64,000 nucleotides of DNA, from positions 930,001-994,000 of the forward strand of contig NC_014774.1 of NCBI RefSeq assembly GCF_000183665.1, read 5' to 3'. Under the pieces are notes generated by a model. That model saw only the letters and a program-made list of their open reading frames with translations, made no database searches and was not told the origin of the DNA. Each line of letters opens with the position of its first letter. The first letter of the stretch is position 1. Of the stretch, positions 37,466 through 48,568 are shown piece after piece. Position numbers and translations under genes: made by a program. This DNA is from Candidatus Liberibacter solanacearum CLso-ZC1 (GTDB lineage Bacteria; Pseudomonadota; Alphaproteobacteria; Rhizobiales; Rhizobiaceae).

Positions 37466-38275
37466 TTATTTTGAGCATTTTTTTAAAATATTCTCAGTAA
37501 TGCTAACAGGGATAAACGCAGGAAAAATATCCGGGGAAATATGATTCATCTCTTTTCTTGCTTTGACAAGATGTTCTAATCCTAATTCAGCAAAAATTTT
37601 GATGACAAGAGATATTCTCTCATTATTTTCACCAGAAAAAAAAGATTCACGATCAAGACCAACTGCACCAAGGATATCAAGAGGCAAGTATAGTTGTCCT
37701 CTATTGCAATGTTTGGATAAGAGTAAAATTAATTCACCAATAAATTGTGCTATTCCTGCATGTTTGATGACATCAATAATATCAAAATTTTTTTTATCAC
37801 TCAAAATCATCGTTGCAAGATGAATAAGACTAGATGCAATTTTAAAAGCATAAATTTCTAATTGTTTGCAATCAAAAATAGAGTCATTATAAGGATCAAA
37901 AAAACGAGCTTCAATCATATCAAAAAAGAACTGATATGGAAGAGCATATTGATTAATAATCGACACTAATTTTATCGACAAAGGAGATTTGCTTTCTGAT
38001 AAAATATTATCTCTAGATGATTCAAAAATATCTTTCCACCACTGTAAACGAATTTCTCCCGCCAATGGATTGCTTGCCAGATCTCGTACACGTGCTAACT
38101 CGGCATTGAAACTATAAAGAATAGCCAATGGAATACGCAAATGGGATGGAGATAACAAACAGGCAAGATAACGATCACGATCCATATCTCGCAAATTATG
38201 CAAGGAAAAAAGATGATCTTGAGCGGCCATGTTATCCGCTTCTCCCGTCTTTTTTTTTAAAAAATCGAATCTCAT
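37466..38275 (-). CDS. Squalene/phytoene synthase-like protein, NDUFAF6 type
   Basis: 269 aa, belonging to the squalene/phytoene synthase fold. Visible parts are LFSLHNLRDMDRDRYLACLL, ILYSFNAELARVRDLASNPLAGEIRLQWWKD (first conserved block) and a GIAQFIGELILLLSKHCNRGQLYLPLDIL segment. True prenyl synthases carry two Asp-rich motifs (DxxxD); here the first is RDLASNP and the second lacks the pair, so it is probably not making phytoene. The mitochondrial homologue NDUFAF6 helps assemble complex I, a more likely role in Alphaproteobacteria. Alone on the minus strand. Confidence 0.75.
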   Translation of the reverse strand: MRFDFLKKKTGEADNMAAQDHLFSLHNLRDMDRDRYLACLLSPSHLRIPLAILYSFNAELARVRDLASNPLAGEIRLQWWKDIFESSRDNILSESKSPLSIKLVSIINQYALPYQFFFDMIEARFFDPYNDSIFDCKQLEIYAFKIASSLIHLATMILSDKKNFDIIDVIKHAGIAQFIGELILLLSKHCNRGQLYLPLDILGAVGLDRESFFSGENNERISLVIKIFAELGLEHLVKARKEMNHISPDIFPAFIPVSITENILKKCSK

Positions 38276-38413
38276 AAATAAGTTATATAAACTTGTAACA
38301 CTCCACAGAACAAGACGATAGCTATCATCTTAACAAAACTCTAATCCCATTGACATCTATCAAAACTATTACGCAGTCACCTTATCGGCATGCAAAAATT
38401 GCGATCACCAAAA

Positions 38414-38435
38414 CATCTTCATCAACATGAAGATG
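38414..38435 (-). terminator. Probable rho-independent terminator of clpA
   Basis: On the minus strand a perfect 9-bp stem (CATCTTCAT, GTTG, ATGAAGATG) is followed by TTTT, about 70 bases after the clpA stop. Moderate support. Confidence 0.5.
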
Positions 38436-38505
38436 CTATACATCATCCTTAAGAAAAGATTGATGTCATAAAAAATATGGGTAAATCTTTATTCATAAGA
38501 TTATA

Positions 38506-40896
38506 TTAAATAACCGTCAGAGGATCTGTTTGGTTTTTAATATCTTCTGCTTCTTTTTCTTCTGCTTCAAATGCAATATTTGAAGAAGAGTTTTCAATTT
38601 CAAAACAAATAGGGACTAGGGGGTTCTTATCAGGATTCAAAAAAACCTTTACAATCCCTCCCCCTTTTTTAAGTTTTCCAAAAAGAATTTCATCAGCTAA
38701 TGGTATCTTAATATATTCTTTGATTATTCGCTCTAAAGGTCGAGCACCCATTTTTACATCATAACCATGCTTAACGAGCCAACTAATAACTTCTTCCGAA
38801 AAATGAAAGGAAATTCCCTTTTCCTGCAACTGCGCATCTAACTGCATTATAAACTTACGCACTACTTGGCGCATAACCTCAGGCGATAATGGAGAAAAAG
38901 GAACAATAGAATCTAGACGATTCAAAAATTCTGGAGAGAAAAAATTTCTTAATGCTTCCTTATCCGCATCCTCATTCCGTGACGAACCAAAGCCTATTTT
39001 TGCCCTAGAAGCTTCTAAAGCACCTGCATTAGTAGTCATAATCAAAATAACATTTCGAAAACTAACCTTTCTCCCATTTTGGTCAGTTAACATACCATAA
39101 TCCATAATCTGCAGTAAAATATTCACAACATCAGGATGTGCTTTTTCAATTTCATCTAATAAAACAAGACTATATGGATTTTGATCAACAGAATCGGATA
39201 AAAGCCCCCCTTGATCGAAACCTACATATCCAGGAGGAGCCCCAATTAAACGTGCAACAGCATGACGTTCTATATACTCTGACATATCAAAACGCAAAAG
39301 CCGTATTCCCAAACAAACTGCCAATTGTTTGCTTATTTCCGTTTTTCCAACACCCGTAGGACCAGAAAAAACATAACAACCAATCGGTTTTTGTGGATTA
39401 GAAAGCCCTGCCCGAGCTAATTTGATAGAACATACAAGCTTCTTAATCGCTTCTGATTGTCCATAAACAACTCGTTCTAAATTTTCTTCTAAATTACTCA
39501 GAATAGAATCATCATCATTCGAAATATTCGTTGAGTGAATACTACGATTCATTGATGCAACAGTTCTTTTAATATCCTTTTCAGTAAGAAATTTTCTTCT
39601 TTTCGAAGCAGGTTGTAATATCTGAGAAGCTCCTGCTTCATCAATCACATCAATAGCTTTATCAGGCAGTTTACGCGAAGTAAAATGTCGAATCGATAAA
39701 TCTACCGCCGCCTTAATCGCTTCTTTTGAATACCTCAACTGATGATGTTCTTCAAAATAAGGCTTAATTCCTTTAATAATCTCAATTGTATCTTCAGGCG
39801 ACGGTTCATCAATATCAATTTTTTGGAAACGACGCACTAACGCCTTATCTTTTTCAAAAAATTGTCTATACTCACTATACGTTGTTGAACCTATACAACG
39901 CACAACACCAGAAGATAAAGCAGGTTTTAAAAGATTCGAAGCATCCACAGATATTCCAGAAGAAGATCCTGTCCCAACTAGCGTATGTATCTCATCAATA
40001 TAAAGAATTGCACCTGGACAAGCTTCAATCTCTTTGACCATTTTCTTGATACGCTCTTCAAAATCACCACGATAACGCGTACCAGCAATAAGATTACCTA
40101 TATCTAATGAAAAAACTCTCGTACCTAGCAAGGAATCTGGAACCATACCATCTACAATTTGCTTAGCAAATCCTTCAGCTATTGCTGTTTTACCAACCCC
40201 AGGATCCCCAACATATAATGGATTGTTTTTTGAACGTCGACACAATATCTGTATGGTACGATTAATTTCCTCACGCCGACCAATAAGAACATCGATGTTA
40301 CCTTTTTTGGCTTTTTCCGTAAGATCAATACAATAAGCATTTAAAGCAGGAAAAGGGTTTGGATTGGCTTGGAATTTGTAATCAGTGCCAAAACCTTCAC
40401 TTCCTGAGGTTGCCCCACCCATATTGAGTGAATCTTGAAAATTCGCAAATTCTCTTTTTTTCTCTATACCGTGTGAAATAAAATTAACCGCATCATACAG
40501 TGTCATATCTTGTTCTTGTAAAAAATAAGTAGCATGACTATCAGGTTCAGCAAAAAAAGCAACGAGAATATTGGCCCCTGTTACCACACTTTTTCCAGTC
40601 GATTGGACATGGATAACAGCCCTCTGAACAACCCTTTGAAAACTAGAGGTAGGCCTGCACTCTACATGAAGATCATCTTTTAATTTATTAGAAGAGTCAT
40701 TGTCTATGTAATTCAGCAGGTTGTCTTTTAGCACCGCAAGATTAACGTTACAAGAAAGCATAACCGCTGCTGCATCTGAATCATCAATGAGAGCCAATAA
40801 CAAATGTTCTAACGTCGCATATTCGTTATTTTTCTCGGTGGCTAAAACCAATGCCTGGTGTAAAACTTTTTCAAGGTTTTCTGAAAAAAAAGACAA
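38506..40896 (-). CDS. clpA: ATP-dependent Clp protease ATPase subunit ClpA
   Basis: 796-aa AAA+ unfoldase that feeds ClpP. The N-domain (residues 1-150) binds ClpS substrates. AAA-1 has Walker A VGDPGVGKTAIAEG; AAA-2 has SGPTGVGKTEISKQLA, and both Walker B motifs (LYIDEIHTLVG and LVLLDEIEKAHPDV) are intact. The ClpP-docking loop RAKIGFGSS with IGF is present. It is directly after clpS on the same strand, starting 10 bases from its stop. No clpP is in this window. A ribosome-binding site lies in the clpS 3' end. Confidence 0.97.
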   Translation of the reverse strand: MSFFSENLEKVLHQALVLATEKNNEYATLEHLLLALIDDSDAAAVMLSCNVNLAVLKDNLLNYIDNDSSNKLKDDLHVECRPTSSFQRVVQRAVIHVQSTGKSVVTGANILVAFFAEPDSHATYFLQEQDMTLYDAVNFISHGIEKKREFANFQDSLNMGGATSGSEGFGTDYKFQANPNPFPALNAYCIDLTEKAKKGNIDVLIGRREEINRTIQILCRRSKNNPLYVGDPGVGKTAIAEGFAKQIVDGMVPDSLLGTRVFSLDIGNLIAGTRYRGDFEERIKKMVKEIEACPGAILYIDEIHTLVGTGSSSGISVDASNLLKPALSSGVVRCIGSTTYSEYRQFFEKDKALVRRFQKIDIDEPSPEDTIEIIKGIKPYFEEHHQLRYSKEAIKAAVDLSIRHFTSRKLPDKAIDVIDEAGASQILQPASKRRKFLTEKDIKRTVASMNRSIHSTNISNDDDSILSNLEENLERVVYGQSEAIKKLVCSIKLARAGLSNPQKPIGCYVFSGPTGVGKTEISKQLAVCLGIRLLRFDMSEYIERHAVARLIGAPPGYVGFDQGGLLSDSVDQNPYSLVLLDEIEKAHPDVVNILLQIMDYGMLTDQNGRKVSFRNVILIMTTNAGALEASRAKIGFGSSRNEDADKEALRNFFSPEFLNRLDSIVPFSPLSPEVMRQVVRKFIMQLDAQLQEKGISFHFSEEVISWLVKHGYDVKMGARPLERIIKEYIKIPLADEILFGKLKKGGGIVKVFLNPDKNPLVPICFEIENSSSNIAFEAEEKEAEDIKNQTDPLTVI

Positions 40897-40906
40897 AAAT
40901 TAATCC

Positions 40907-41245
40907 TTACTTATGTTCCATAATACACTGGAGGGGATGCTGGTTTTGTCGAGAATAGTTCATTACTTGATTCACTTTCATCTCGGCAATTTCATATGCA
41001 TAAACACCACACTCACCTATTCCCTGATGATGAATCTTTAACATAATGGACTTTGAACTTTCATGATCTTTATGAAAAAATTTCTGCAAAACATGAATAA
41101 CAAATTCCATAGGGGTATAATCATCATTAACGAGCAAGACTCGGTATAATCTTGGCGCTCGAACCTTAGAAGAAATCTCTTCTTTAGTATTTATACAACT
41201 ATCAGTCCTAGCCACTCCTTTTTCATTCATATGGTTTTTAGCCAT
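40907..41245 (-). CDS. clpS: ClpA adaptor ClpS (N-end rule)
   Basis: Delivers N-degron proteins to ClpAP. From the ATG at 41245 it is 112 aa; a longer frame from 41278 adds 11 hydrophobic residues (FVVAISFVF) that are not part of the family. The ClpS core is clear: [27 protein letters not shown], then [41 protein letters not shown], with the hydrophobic pocket residues kept. The clpS-clpA pair is common in the order. Confidence 0.94.
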   Translation of the reverse strand: MAKNHMNEKGVARTDSCINTKEEISSKVRAPRLYRVLLVNDDYTPMEFVIHVLQKFFHKDHESSKSIMLKIHHQGIGECGVYAYEIAEMKVNQVMNYSRQNQHPLQCIMEHK

Positions 41246-41431
41246 AAAAACAAACGATATTGCTACCACGAATCTCATCCTTCTCTTACCCGACGATATA
41301 CGTAATCCTCATCAAAAAGATATATAAACCTTCCACCATTCACAAAAAATATTTTTATTATTTAAATCCAATTAAAAAACAAAGCTTTCAAAATTTTAAA
41401 ATAATATTTTTGGTTATCCTATTGATAAGAT

Positions 41432-41635
41432 TTAAAGATCCTCTTCTAAAATAGACATAGCAAAATGATATGATATCTCTCCTTCGTCATTATTACGATA
41501 AATGAGTCCAATAAACTCTGAATTCATCAAAACCTCTACTGAATCAGATTGGTTTGCCCGTAATTGCACAGAAATACCAGAACCAAACATCTTCTTAAGA
41601 TATGCACTTATTTTTTTGATTTCATCAGGACTCAT
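41432..41635 (-). CDS. DUF3126 protein
   Basis: 67 aa from the ATG at 41635. GGAGGTGA lies four bases upstream, while the ORF's first ATG at 41674 has no such site. It matches the small rhizobial DUF3126 family from start to end: MSPDEIKKISAYLKKMFGSG, VEVLMNSEFIGLIYRNNDEGEISYHFAMSILEEDL. No function is known for it. Alone on the minus strand, 150 bases upstream of clpS. Confidence 0.85.
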   Translation of the reverse strand: MSPDEIKKISAYLKKMFGSGISVQLRANQSDSVEVLMNSEFIGLIYRNNDEGEISYHFAMSILEEDL

Positions 41636-41908
41636 CTTCACCTCCATCTCAATTGTTTTCTTTAAAAATATCAAAATAATACATATAGCACTGAGTTCAA
41701 TTAAGCGAGGTATTTAAAAAATGAACGATTGCCATAATGCCAGAAAATATTTTATCTAAAATTATATCATTAGTTCTAATTTTACAAAATATAAAATCTA
41801 AAAAAATATCTACCAAATAACAATATATTCAGAAATTTAAAAAAGCACGTTTTATTTTATAACATTTAAAGAAAAAACCTTTGAAAAAACAACACAGTAT
41901 TCTTAAAT

Positions 41909-42694
41909 TTATCGATGTTTCATCCTTGTGTAAAATTCCATAACCCCCTGCTTAAACTGCATATCCCCAACCGCAAGCATATGATCTCTATTGCGAATAT
42001 TTAAATATTGACTTCCAACTATACATGACATCAATTCTTGCGGAGAACCGGCTATATCATCTTGAGAACCAACCGCAATCAACACTGGAACATCAATGCG
42101 ACTTAAATCATCCCGATGAAAAAGTTTTCTCGTCATAGAAAGACACGAAGAAAGCGCTTTTAGATCATTTCCCGGAACAATTTCAGCAAATTTTCTGAAT
42201 TTTTTCCCTAAGGGACATTGTACATCATTAATGGAGGGAACCAAAAAGGAATCAATAATAGGATTCCAATCAATAACCTCTAAATCATACAAACCACTCC
42301 CTACCCCACCTAAAACAACAGACCGCGCATATGTTGGATAAAACAATGCTGTAGAGCACGCTATGCGCGCACCCATAGAATACCCAATAATATGTGCCTT
42401 ACTAATACCGAGATGATCCAAAAGAGATACTGCATCAGCTGCCATAAAAATAAGACGATAATCAACACAACTATATGGTTTGTCACTTTTCCCATGACCA
42501 AGATTATCAAGAGCAATCACTCGAAATCCCTGATCACATAAGAATTGCACCCAACCTGAAGACAACCAATTAATTTGATATGAAGAAGTAAATCCATGAA
42601 TCAACAAGATAGCAGGAGCACTTTTATCCCCCACATCATAAAACGCCAATTGAAAGCCCCTCCAAGAACGGAAGAATTTAACCTTATTCATCAC
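41909..42694 (-). CDS. Alpha/beta hydrolase
   Basis: 261 aa with a typical alpha/beta hydrolase fold and no signal peptide, so cytosolic. The nucleophile elbow is IIGYSMGARIA (Ser near residue 100, GxSxG). The oxyanion-hole strand is ILLIHGFTSSYQINW. The catalytic Asp is in VAVGSQDDIAGS and the His in NRDHMLAVGD. It resembles esterase or peroxidase-type hydrolases, substrate not indicated. It diverges from the zinc-finger gene across 145 bases. Confidence 0.88.
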   Translation of the reverse strand: MMNKVKFFRSWRGFQLAFYDVGDKSAPAILLIHGFTSSYQINWLSSGWVQFLCDQGFRVIALDNLGHGKSDKPYSCVDYRLIFMAADAVSLLDHLGISKAHIIGYSMGARIACSTALFYPTYARSVVLGGVGSGLYDLEVIDWNPIIDSFLVPSINDVQCPLGKKFRKFAEIVPGNDLKALSSCLSMTRKLFHRDDLSRIDVPVLIAVGSQDDIAGSPQELMSCIVGSQYLNIRNRDHMLAVGDMQFKQGVMEFYTRMKHR

Positions 42695-42839
42695 AATAAT
42701 CTCTCAAAAATTTTTCTTGCACATATCTTCACTATCATACTTTATCTTTAAAGTCGCCAATGTTAGAATGTAGTATCCTATTCAGCTTAATATTCACAAT
42801 ATCTTGCTTCCAAATCATGTAAAAAGTAAGGAGAAATAT

Positions 42840-43076
42840 ATGGCTAACCATCGTATTCTTCATTTTCAAAACGATAAAGGACATAGTAGCATTAAAATCG
42901 GCGTTAAAGAATTTATGTGTGCGGGAGCCTCTCCCCCTTTAGATCACCCCCATGTTTTTATCAATATGGGAAGCGATAATAAAAAATACTGTCCTTATTG
43001 TTCAACTCTTTATCATTTTGACGCTTCACTTGATTCAGAAGAAACACTACCCTCTGGATGTTTTCTACCTCTCTAA
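42840..43076 (+). CDS. CHCC zinc-finger protein (NDUFS6-like)
   Basis: 78 aa from the ATG at 42840, chosen because AAGGAG is six bases upstream; an upstream TTG at 42804 would add 12 residues before it. Conserved zinc-binding set: EFMCAGASPPLDHPHVFIN with Cys and His, then KYCPYCSTLYHF with C-x2-C. The family is related to the mitochondrial complex I subunit NDUFS6. It may help assemble the respiratory NADH dehydrogenase. It sits eight bases before the FAD monooxygenase gene, so the two are likely one transcript. Confidence 0.85.
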   Translation: MANHRILHFQNDKGHSSIKIGVKEFMCAGASPPLDHPHVFINMGSDNKKYCPYCSTLYHFDASLDSEETLPSGCFLPL

Positions 43077-43083
43077 AACAAAC

Positions 43084-44298
43084 ATGTTACCTGCCCAAAA
43101 GGACATCACTGCCTTGAACACCCTTCCATCTGTGGCAATAGTCGGAGCAGGAATATCTGGATTAACCCTTGCTCTTTCTCTCTGTAATCACGGGATACAA
43201 TCTCATATCCTTGAAAAAAAAGATCAATTATCTGGGCAAGGATTTGGGATACAAATCTCACCTAATGCCTCACGCATACTTAAAAAAATTGGCGTTCTCA
43301 ATCAACTGGAAGATCTTTGGATTGAGCCAAAAGACTTTGTTTTTCATTCTGGATCTACCCTCACAGAATTACGACGCATTCCGTGTGGATATCATGCACG
43401 TAATAATTGGGGAGGGGCATATGGAGTTTTAAAACGAGACACGTTGCAAAAAATACTTTTGTCTAATCTACAGGAACAACCTTTAGCAAAATTACATCTC
43501 TCAACTCACATTACTCAGCCTGATTTTGCTACAATTTCCCAGACGACCAGTCAAAAACCCGATCTATTAGTAGGCGCTGATGGGCTTCATTCGAGTATAC
43601 GTCAATATGTAGACAAACAACCAGCAACATTTTCAGGAAATATCGTCTTACGATGTATTATCCCTCAAAATGATGTACCTGAATTTATTGACCCTCAATC
43701 AGTAAATCTATTCTTTGGCCCTAATTCCCATTTAGTCGCCTATCCTCTACGAGAAGATAATACAATCAATATAGTCATAACCAGTGACAAACACCTTTTG
43801 AAAAACATCCCTTTCTTACAAAAAGGTCACAGTAGTTATCATAACTCGCATAAAAAATGGTTTTTAAAACATTTAGCTGGTTGGCACCGAGAAATAAGAG
43901 AACTCATTGAGCGAACAAATAAAACTTATATTTATCCCTTATTTGAATGCAAGTGTACTCGTTGGCATAATCATCAAGATACCGTTTTAATTGGTGACGC
44001 AGCGCATACCTTGCTACCTTTTGCAGCTCAAGGAGCCAATCTTGCCATTGAAGACGCTTATATTTTATCAAAGCTCCTCAGTGAAAAGAAAATTTCTGAA
44101 GCCATTTCCACTTATCAATACATACGCACCACACGAATTAACATGATACGTGCGCGTACGAAATTAAATCAAAAATTGTTCCATATGCGTAATGTAGCGA
44201 GCATATGTAGAGATATCGGCCTTCGATTAGGACATTCCAAACTTTTATACAAAAATTTAGACTGGATATATAAATATGAAGTACCTGAAACAATATAA
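43084..44298 (+). CDS. FAD-dependent monooxygenase (UbiH/salicylate hydroxylase-like)
   Basis: 404 aa from the ATG at 43084, eight bases after the zinc-finger gene; the frame is open further upstream within that gene but has no family match. Motifs of the class A flavin monooxygenases: N-terminal VAIVGAGISGLTLALSL (GxGxxG), LLVGADGLHSSIRQYV (DG), and VLIGDAAHTLLPFAAQGANLAIEDA (GD, riboflavin binding). Closest style is the 3-hydroxybenzoate or salicylate hydroxylase group rather than strict UbiH. Substrate unknown. The C-terminus is short. Confidence 0.87.
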   Translation: MLPAQKDITALNTLPSVAIVGAGISGLTLALSLCNHGIQSHILEKKDQLSGQGFGIQISPNASRILKKIGVLNQLEDLWIEPKDFVFHSGSTLTELRRIPCGYHARNNWGGAYGVLKRDTLQKILLSNLQEQPLAKLHLSTHITQPDFATISQTTSQKPDLLVGADGLHSSIRQYVDKQPATFSGNIVLRCIIPQNDVPEFIDPQSVNLFFGPNSHLVAYPLREDNTINIVITSDKHLLKNIPFLQKGHSSYHNSHKKWFLKHLAGWHREIRELIERTNKTYIYPLFECKCTRWHNHQDTVLIGDAAHTLLPFAAQGANLAIEDAYILSKLLSEKKISEAISTYQYIRTTRINMIRARTKLNQKLFHMRNVASICRDIGLRLGHSKLLYKNLDWIYKYEVPETI

Positions 44299-45050
44299 TT
44301 GTTCCTCTTTGAAGTGGAGTATTGTCAAGCACGTGACACAGCTATTATGAAATCAGATAATACAAAAATTACGATTAATCGTCCTATTTTCGTGAAAGTA
44401 CGAGATATATCTCTTATACCCCCTAAATTGTTCTAATGCCATCATTACTTTACAAAAAAATATATATATTATGAGCTGAAGAATAAAAAATATTATAAGC
44501 ATCTAAATCGCACTAGAACAGATAATCTATTTTACATAATCTCCAATCTATTTTTCTAAAGCCGTAGCATGTCGAACCGAATCAAAGTGCTGAATGATAT
44601 CGCTCATACTGCATTTTCATTCATAAAAAACGAGAAGATGTTTTTAATTCCAACTTACCTTTTCTACAAAAAATGCAACTTCCAAAAATTACACTCGATT
44701 TAAATGCATTTTAATGGCTTTAAAATAATTAAATATTAATTAGCTGTACCCCTGTACATCAAAATTTAAAAAACAAAATATAAACAAATTATAAAGATAT
44801 TTTTATGTGATTGGCGAAAAATGTTATTTTATTCTCCAAATATGGACGGTTTTTTATTTAAAATATCTTGCTATTATGCGCCGATTGCTTAGTCTGATGA
44901 ATACAATAAATGCGCGATAAGATTTTTTTTGATCTAAAATTTCGCAAATGATTTAAAATTGTAAGTTTCTAAATGAATTATATCCTATGAACCAAGTTCA
45001 AATTTATACTACAAAATATAATGGCTACTTTTCCAAGAAAGGATACATTA
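44299..45050. other. Spacer upstream of the amino-acid importer operon
   Basis: AT-rich with no supported gene. The ribosome-binding site AAAGGA is at its right end. Promoter elements could not be called reliably. Confidence 0.4.
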
Positions 45051-46079
45051 ATGTACAGAAATTTTTTTATCAGTATTCTTTGCTTGATTGGTCTAACTTT
45101 TACAAATTTTCCCACTTATGCAAGTATTCTACAAAATATTAAAAAAAGAGGTTTTTTGAAGTGTGGAATCAATACTGGACTCACAGGCTTTTCAGAAATT
45201 CAAGCTAATGGAGATTGGAAAGGGTTTGATGTTGATTTTTGCAAGGCTTTGTCCGCTGCAATTTTCGATGATTCCTCTAAAGTTCAATATCTTCCCTTGA
45301 ATGCAAAAGAACGTTTTATCTCCTTGCAATCAAAACAAATAGATATACTCAGCCGCAATACAGATTGGACATTACTCCGTGAGACTAAGCTTGGCCTTGC
45401 TTTTCGTCCGATCACATACTTTGATGGCCAAGGGCTTATGATGTATAAAAAGTCAGGAGTTTCTTCAGCATTACAACTATCTGATGCTTCTATATGCGTT
45501 CAGGCAGGCACAACAACAGAAAAGACCCTTGCAGATTATTTTAAAGCGCATAATATGAAATATCATCCAATAGTCTTTGAGCGCGTTGAAGAAATTGATG
45601 CGGCTTATCGTTCTCATCGTTGCGATGTTTATACGGGAGATAAATCAGCTTTATACGCTTTAAGACTAAGCACCGACAACCCAAATGAACATGTTATTTT
45701 AAAAGATATAATATCCAAATCACCTCTCGGCCCCGCTATTCTTCAAGGCGATAGTGAGTGGTCTAATATTGTTTCATGGACTCATTACGCATTAGTCAAC
45801 GCGGAAGAATTAGGTATTACCCAAAGCAATGTCGATCAAAAACGCCTTACTACAAATGATCCAGACATGAAACGTTTCCTCGGAATTGATAAAAGCGCTA
45901 ATATTGGAGAAAGTCTTGGACTCTCAAAAGATTGGGCTTATCAAATCATCAAACATATGGGAAATTATGGCGAAATATTTGATCGTAATCTTGGATCTCA
46001 ATCTGCGCTGAAGATTCCACGTGAATATAATGCCCTATGGTCCAAAGGTGGGATAATGTATGCTCCACCTATTCGTTAA
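45051..46079 (+). CDS. aapJ: General L-amino-acid ABC transporter, substrate-binding protein
   Basis: Periplasmic receptor of the AapJQMP importer, which takes up many L-amino acids. From the ATG at 45051 (AAAGGA seven bases upstream) it is 342 aa; an in-frame ATG at 45021 would add 10 non-signal residues. Signal peptide: YRNFFISILCLIGLTFTNFP, cleaved near TYAS. The mature protein has LKCGINTGLTGFSEIQANGDWKGFDVDFCKALSAAIF, QIDILSRNTDWTLLRET, and the hinge LCVQAGTTTEK-like SICVQAGTTTEKTLADYF, all typical of AapJ. First gene of the operon. Confidence 0.95.
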   Translation: MYRNFFISILCLIGLTFTNFPTYASILQNIKKRGFLKCGINTGLTGFSEIQANGDWKGFDVDFCKALSAAIFDDSSKVQYLPLNAKERFISLQSKQIDILSRNTDWTLLRETKLGLAFRPITYFDGQGLMMYKKSGVSSALQLSDASICVQAGTTTEKTLADYFKAHNMKYHPIVFERVEEIDAAYRSHRCDVYTGDKSALYALRLSTDNPNEHVILKDIISKSPLGPAILQGDSEWSNIVSWTHYALVNAEELGITQSNVDQKRLTTNDPDMKRFLGIDKSANIGESLGLSKDWAYQIIKHMGNYGEIFDRNLGSQSALKIPREYNALWSKGGIMYAPPIR

Positions 46080-46200
46080 ACTTGGCCTATTAAGAATTTT
46101 TGTCAAATTATGTAAAACATAAATTTATCAGAAACAATAAAATTGGCAAAAAATATCTTGAAATACGCCCTGTTTTATTACGTAAAGGAAGTAGGTAGGT

Positions 46201-47397
46201 ATGATGAAAAATATCAAAAGTATGTTTAATCATAATTTCTGCGAGATGAAATTTTTGTATGACGTGCGTATTCGCAGTATACTAATTCAAGCTGTGATTT
46301 TATCTATAGTTACGATGGTAATATTGTGGCTTGTCAATAATGTACATCACAACATGGTGAAATCAAATTTATCATTAGGTATAGGATTTCTTAAAGAACG
46401 CGCTGGTTTTGAAATCGATCAAGGAATTATCCCTTATACGAGCGATTCTTCTTACGCTATGGCTATCGTTGTTGGATTTTCCAATACATTCATGGTAGCA
46501 TTTGCAGGAATAATTCCTGCCACTATCATAGGAGTTTTAGTTGGAACAGGCCGTTTATCCTCAAATAAGCTGGTCTCATGGATTTGTAGGGTTTACGTAG
46601 AAGTATTCCGCAACATTCCGCCATTGGTGGTGATATTCTTCTGGTATCGATCTGTACTATCTATCTTGCCAATTCCCGAGCATTCAATTTCATTACCATT
46701 GGGGATTTTTTTGAATAATCGTGGATTCTCTTTTCCTACGTTAATTATGGATATAAACGCAAAAATTGTTTTGTTTTCGTTTGTGTTAGGAATTGCACTG
46801 AGCATCTTTTCAGCCAAATTATCCCGTCAGTTTCATATGAAGACTGGCCAAACCCTCCCTTTGTTTTATGTTGCTGTGCTTCTAATACTAGGTTTGCCGA
46901 TGCTAGTATTGCTTGCTCTTAATTTTCAATTATATTTTGACAAGCCTGTTCTCGGTAAATTTAACTTTACAGGAGGATGTACAATTGGCCCCGAGTTCAT
47001 GTCTCTCTATATAGCCCTATCCTGTTATACAGCTTCTTTTATAGCGGAAATTATACGATTAGGACTTATTTCAGTTTCCCGTGGGCAAATGGAAGCAGCA
47101 ATAGCACTCGGATTAACTCCTGGAAAAGCTACGCGTTTGGTTATTTTACCACAAGCAATGCGCATCATCATCCCCCCTCTCACCAGTCAGTATTTGAACC
47201 TCTTGAAGAACTCTTCTCTTGCTGTGGCAGTGGGATTCGCAGATCTAGTATCTGTTGGAGGGAGTATTATTAATCAAACAGGTCAAGCCATTGAAATTAT
47301 TTTGATTTGGATGTTTATATATTTAAGCCTATCAATAATGATTTCTTTGTTTATGAACTGGTTAAACACTAAAGTTGCTTTAAAGGAGAGAAGATGA
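46201..47397 (+). CDS. aapQ: General L-amino-acid ABC transporter, permease 1
   Basis: 398-aa inner-membrane permease. It is long, with about eight helices, the normal form for AapQ. The cytoplasmic coupling loop [30 protein letters not shown] is intact. A 120-base gap separates it from aapJ. The start could be 46201 or the ATG immediately after it. It pairs with aapM to form the channel. Confidence 0.95.
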   Translation: MMKNIKSMFNHNFCEMKFLYDVRIRSILIQAVILSIVTMVILWLVNNVHHNMVKSNLSLGIGFLKERAGFEIDQGIIPYTSDSSYAMAIVVGFSNTFMVAFAGIIPATIIGVLVGTGRLSSNKLVSWICRVYVEVFRNIPPLVVIFFWYRSVLSILPIPEHSISLPLGIFLNNRGFSFPTLIMDINAKIVLFSFVLGIALSIFSAKLSRQFHMKTGQTLPLFYVAVLLILGLPMLVLLALNFQLYFDKPVLGKFNFTGGCTIGPEFMSLYIALSCYTASFIAEIIRLGLISVSRGQMEAAIALGLTPGKATRLVILPQAMRIIIPPLTSQYLNLLKNSSLAVAVGFADLVSVGGSIINQTGQAIEIILIWMFIYLSLSIMISLFMNWLNTKVALKERR

Positions 47398-48554
47398 TTC
47401 ATCCCCTCAAAGAATTTCCTTATGTACGCAAACAATTGTTACCACCTTGTTTACCTCCAGTACATCAACGTGGAATTATTGCGTGGATCCATACTAGTTT
47501 CTTTTATACTATTAAAGATTCTATCCTAACCTTGTTAATAATAGCCTCATTGTTATCTTTAATACCCGATATCGCTCACTGGTTTTTTATAGATGCTGTT
47601 TGGACGGGAACGGATAGAAGAGTATGTACGACTATATCTCAGGGTGGAATACAGCCTGATGGTTGGAATGCTGCTTGTTGGGCTTTTGTATATGATCGCT
47701 ATCCACAGTTTATATTTGGGAATTATCCTGCGGAAGAAAGATGGAGGCCTATACTCGTTTTTGTGCTGGGATCCATCCTCTTAATTCCTATGCTCATGCC
47801 TTCTTTGCCCCGAAAGTTTCTTAATGGCGTGTTGTTATTCTTCTTATTTCCTATCTTTTCTTTTTTCGTTTTATACGGCGGTTTTGGACTCACAATTGTC
47901 GAGACATCACTATGGGGAGGATTACTGGTTACTCTAGTGATTTCCTTATTTGGAATCATTGTTTCAATGCCATTAGGAATTTTGTTAGCATTAGGGAGAA
48001 GCTCTAATATTTTGGTTTTACGAGTTGTTTGTATTACATTTGTTGAATTATTTCGTGGAGTACCCTTAGTTACTGTGCTTTTTATGACTAGTGTTATGTT
48101 ACCTCTTTTTCTCCCTGATGCATGGGATGTAGATAAACTACTACGTGCGCTTTTGGGAGTAGCAGCTTTTGCATCCGCTTATATTGCAGAAGTTTTTCGA
48201 GGAGGATTACAATCCATCTCAAAAGGACAATTTGAAGCAGCTAATTCTTTGGGATTGAACTATTTTCAAACAATGCGTTTCATTATCATTCCACAAACAA
48301 TTAAACGCGTTATACCAGGGATTGTGAACACTTTTATAGGATTATTCAAAGATAGCACCTTGATATCTATCATCAATATGTTTGATATTTTAGGAGTGGT
48401 AAGAGCGAACTTCAGCGATTCATCGTGGGTGTCTTCTGTCACTCCTACCACTGGATTAATCTTTGTAGGATTTGTATTTTGGATATTTTGCTTTAGTATC
48501 TCATTATATTCGGTGTTTATAGAAAGAACTCTTCATAAAGGAAGCAAAAAATAA
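47394..48554 (+). CDS. aapM: General L-amino-acid ABC transporter, permease 2
   Basis: 386-aa permease whose ATG overlaps the aapQ stop by four bases, so the two are translationally coupled. The coupling loop [29 protein letters not shown] is near residue 295. N-terminal part carries long periplasmic loops with W residues typical of AapM ([17 protein letters not shown]). Partner of aapQ. Confidence 0.95.
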   Translation: MIHPLKEFPYVRKQLLPPCLPPVHQRGIIAWIHTSFFYTIKDSILTLLIIASLLSLIPDIAHWFFIDAVWTGTDRRVCTTISQGGIQPDGWNAACWAFVYDRYPQFIFGNYPAEERWRPILVFVLGSILLIPMLMPSLPRKFLNGVLLFFLFPIFSFFVLYGGFGLTIVETSLWGGLLVTLVISLFGIIVSMPLGILLALGRSSNILVLRVVCITFVELFRGVPLVTVLFMTSVMLPLFLPDAWDVDKLLRALLGVAAFASAYIAEVFRGGLQSISKGQFEAANSLGLNYFQTMRFIIIPQTIKRVIPGIVNTFIGLFKDSTLISIINMFDILGVVRANFSDSSWVSSVTPTTGLIFVGFVFWIFCFSISLYSVFIERTLHKGSKK

Positions 48555-48568
48555 GGATTGTTGTACAA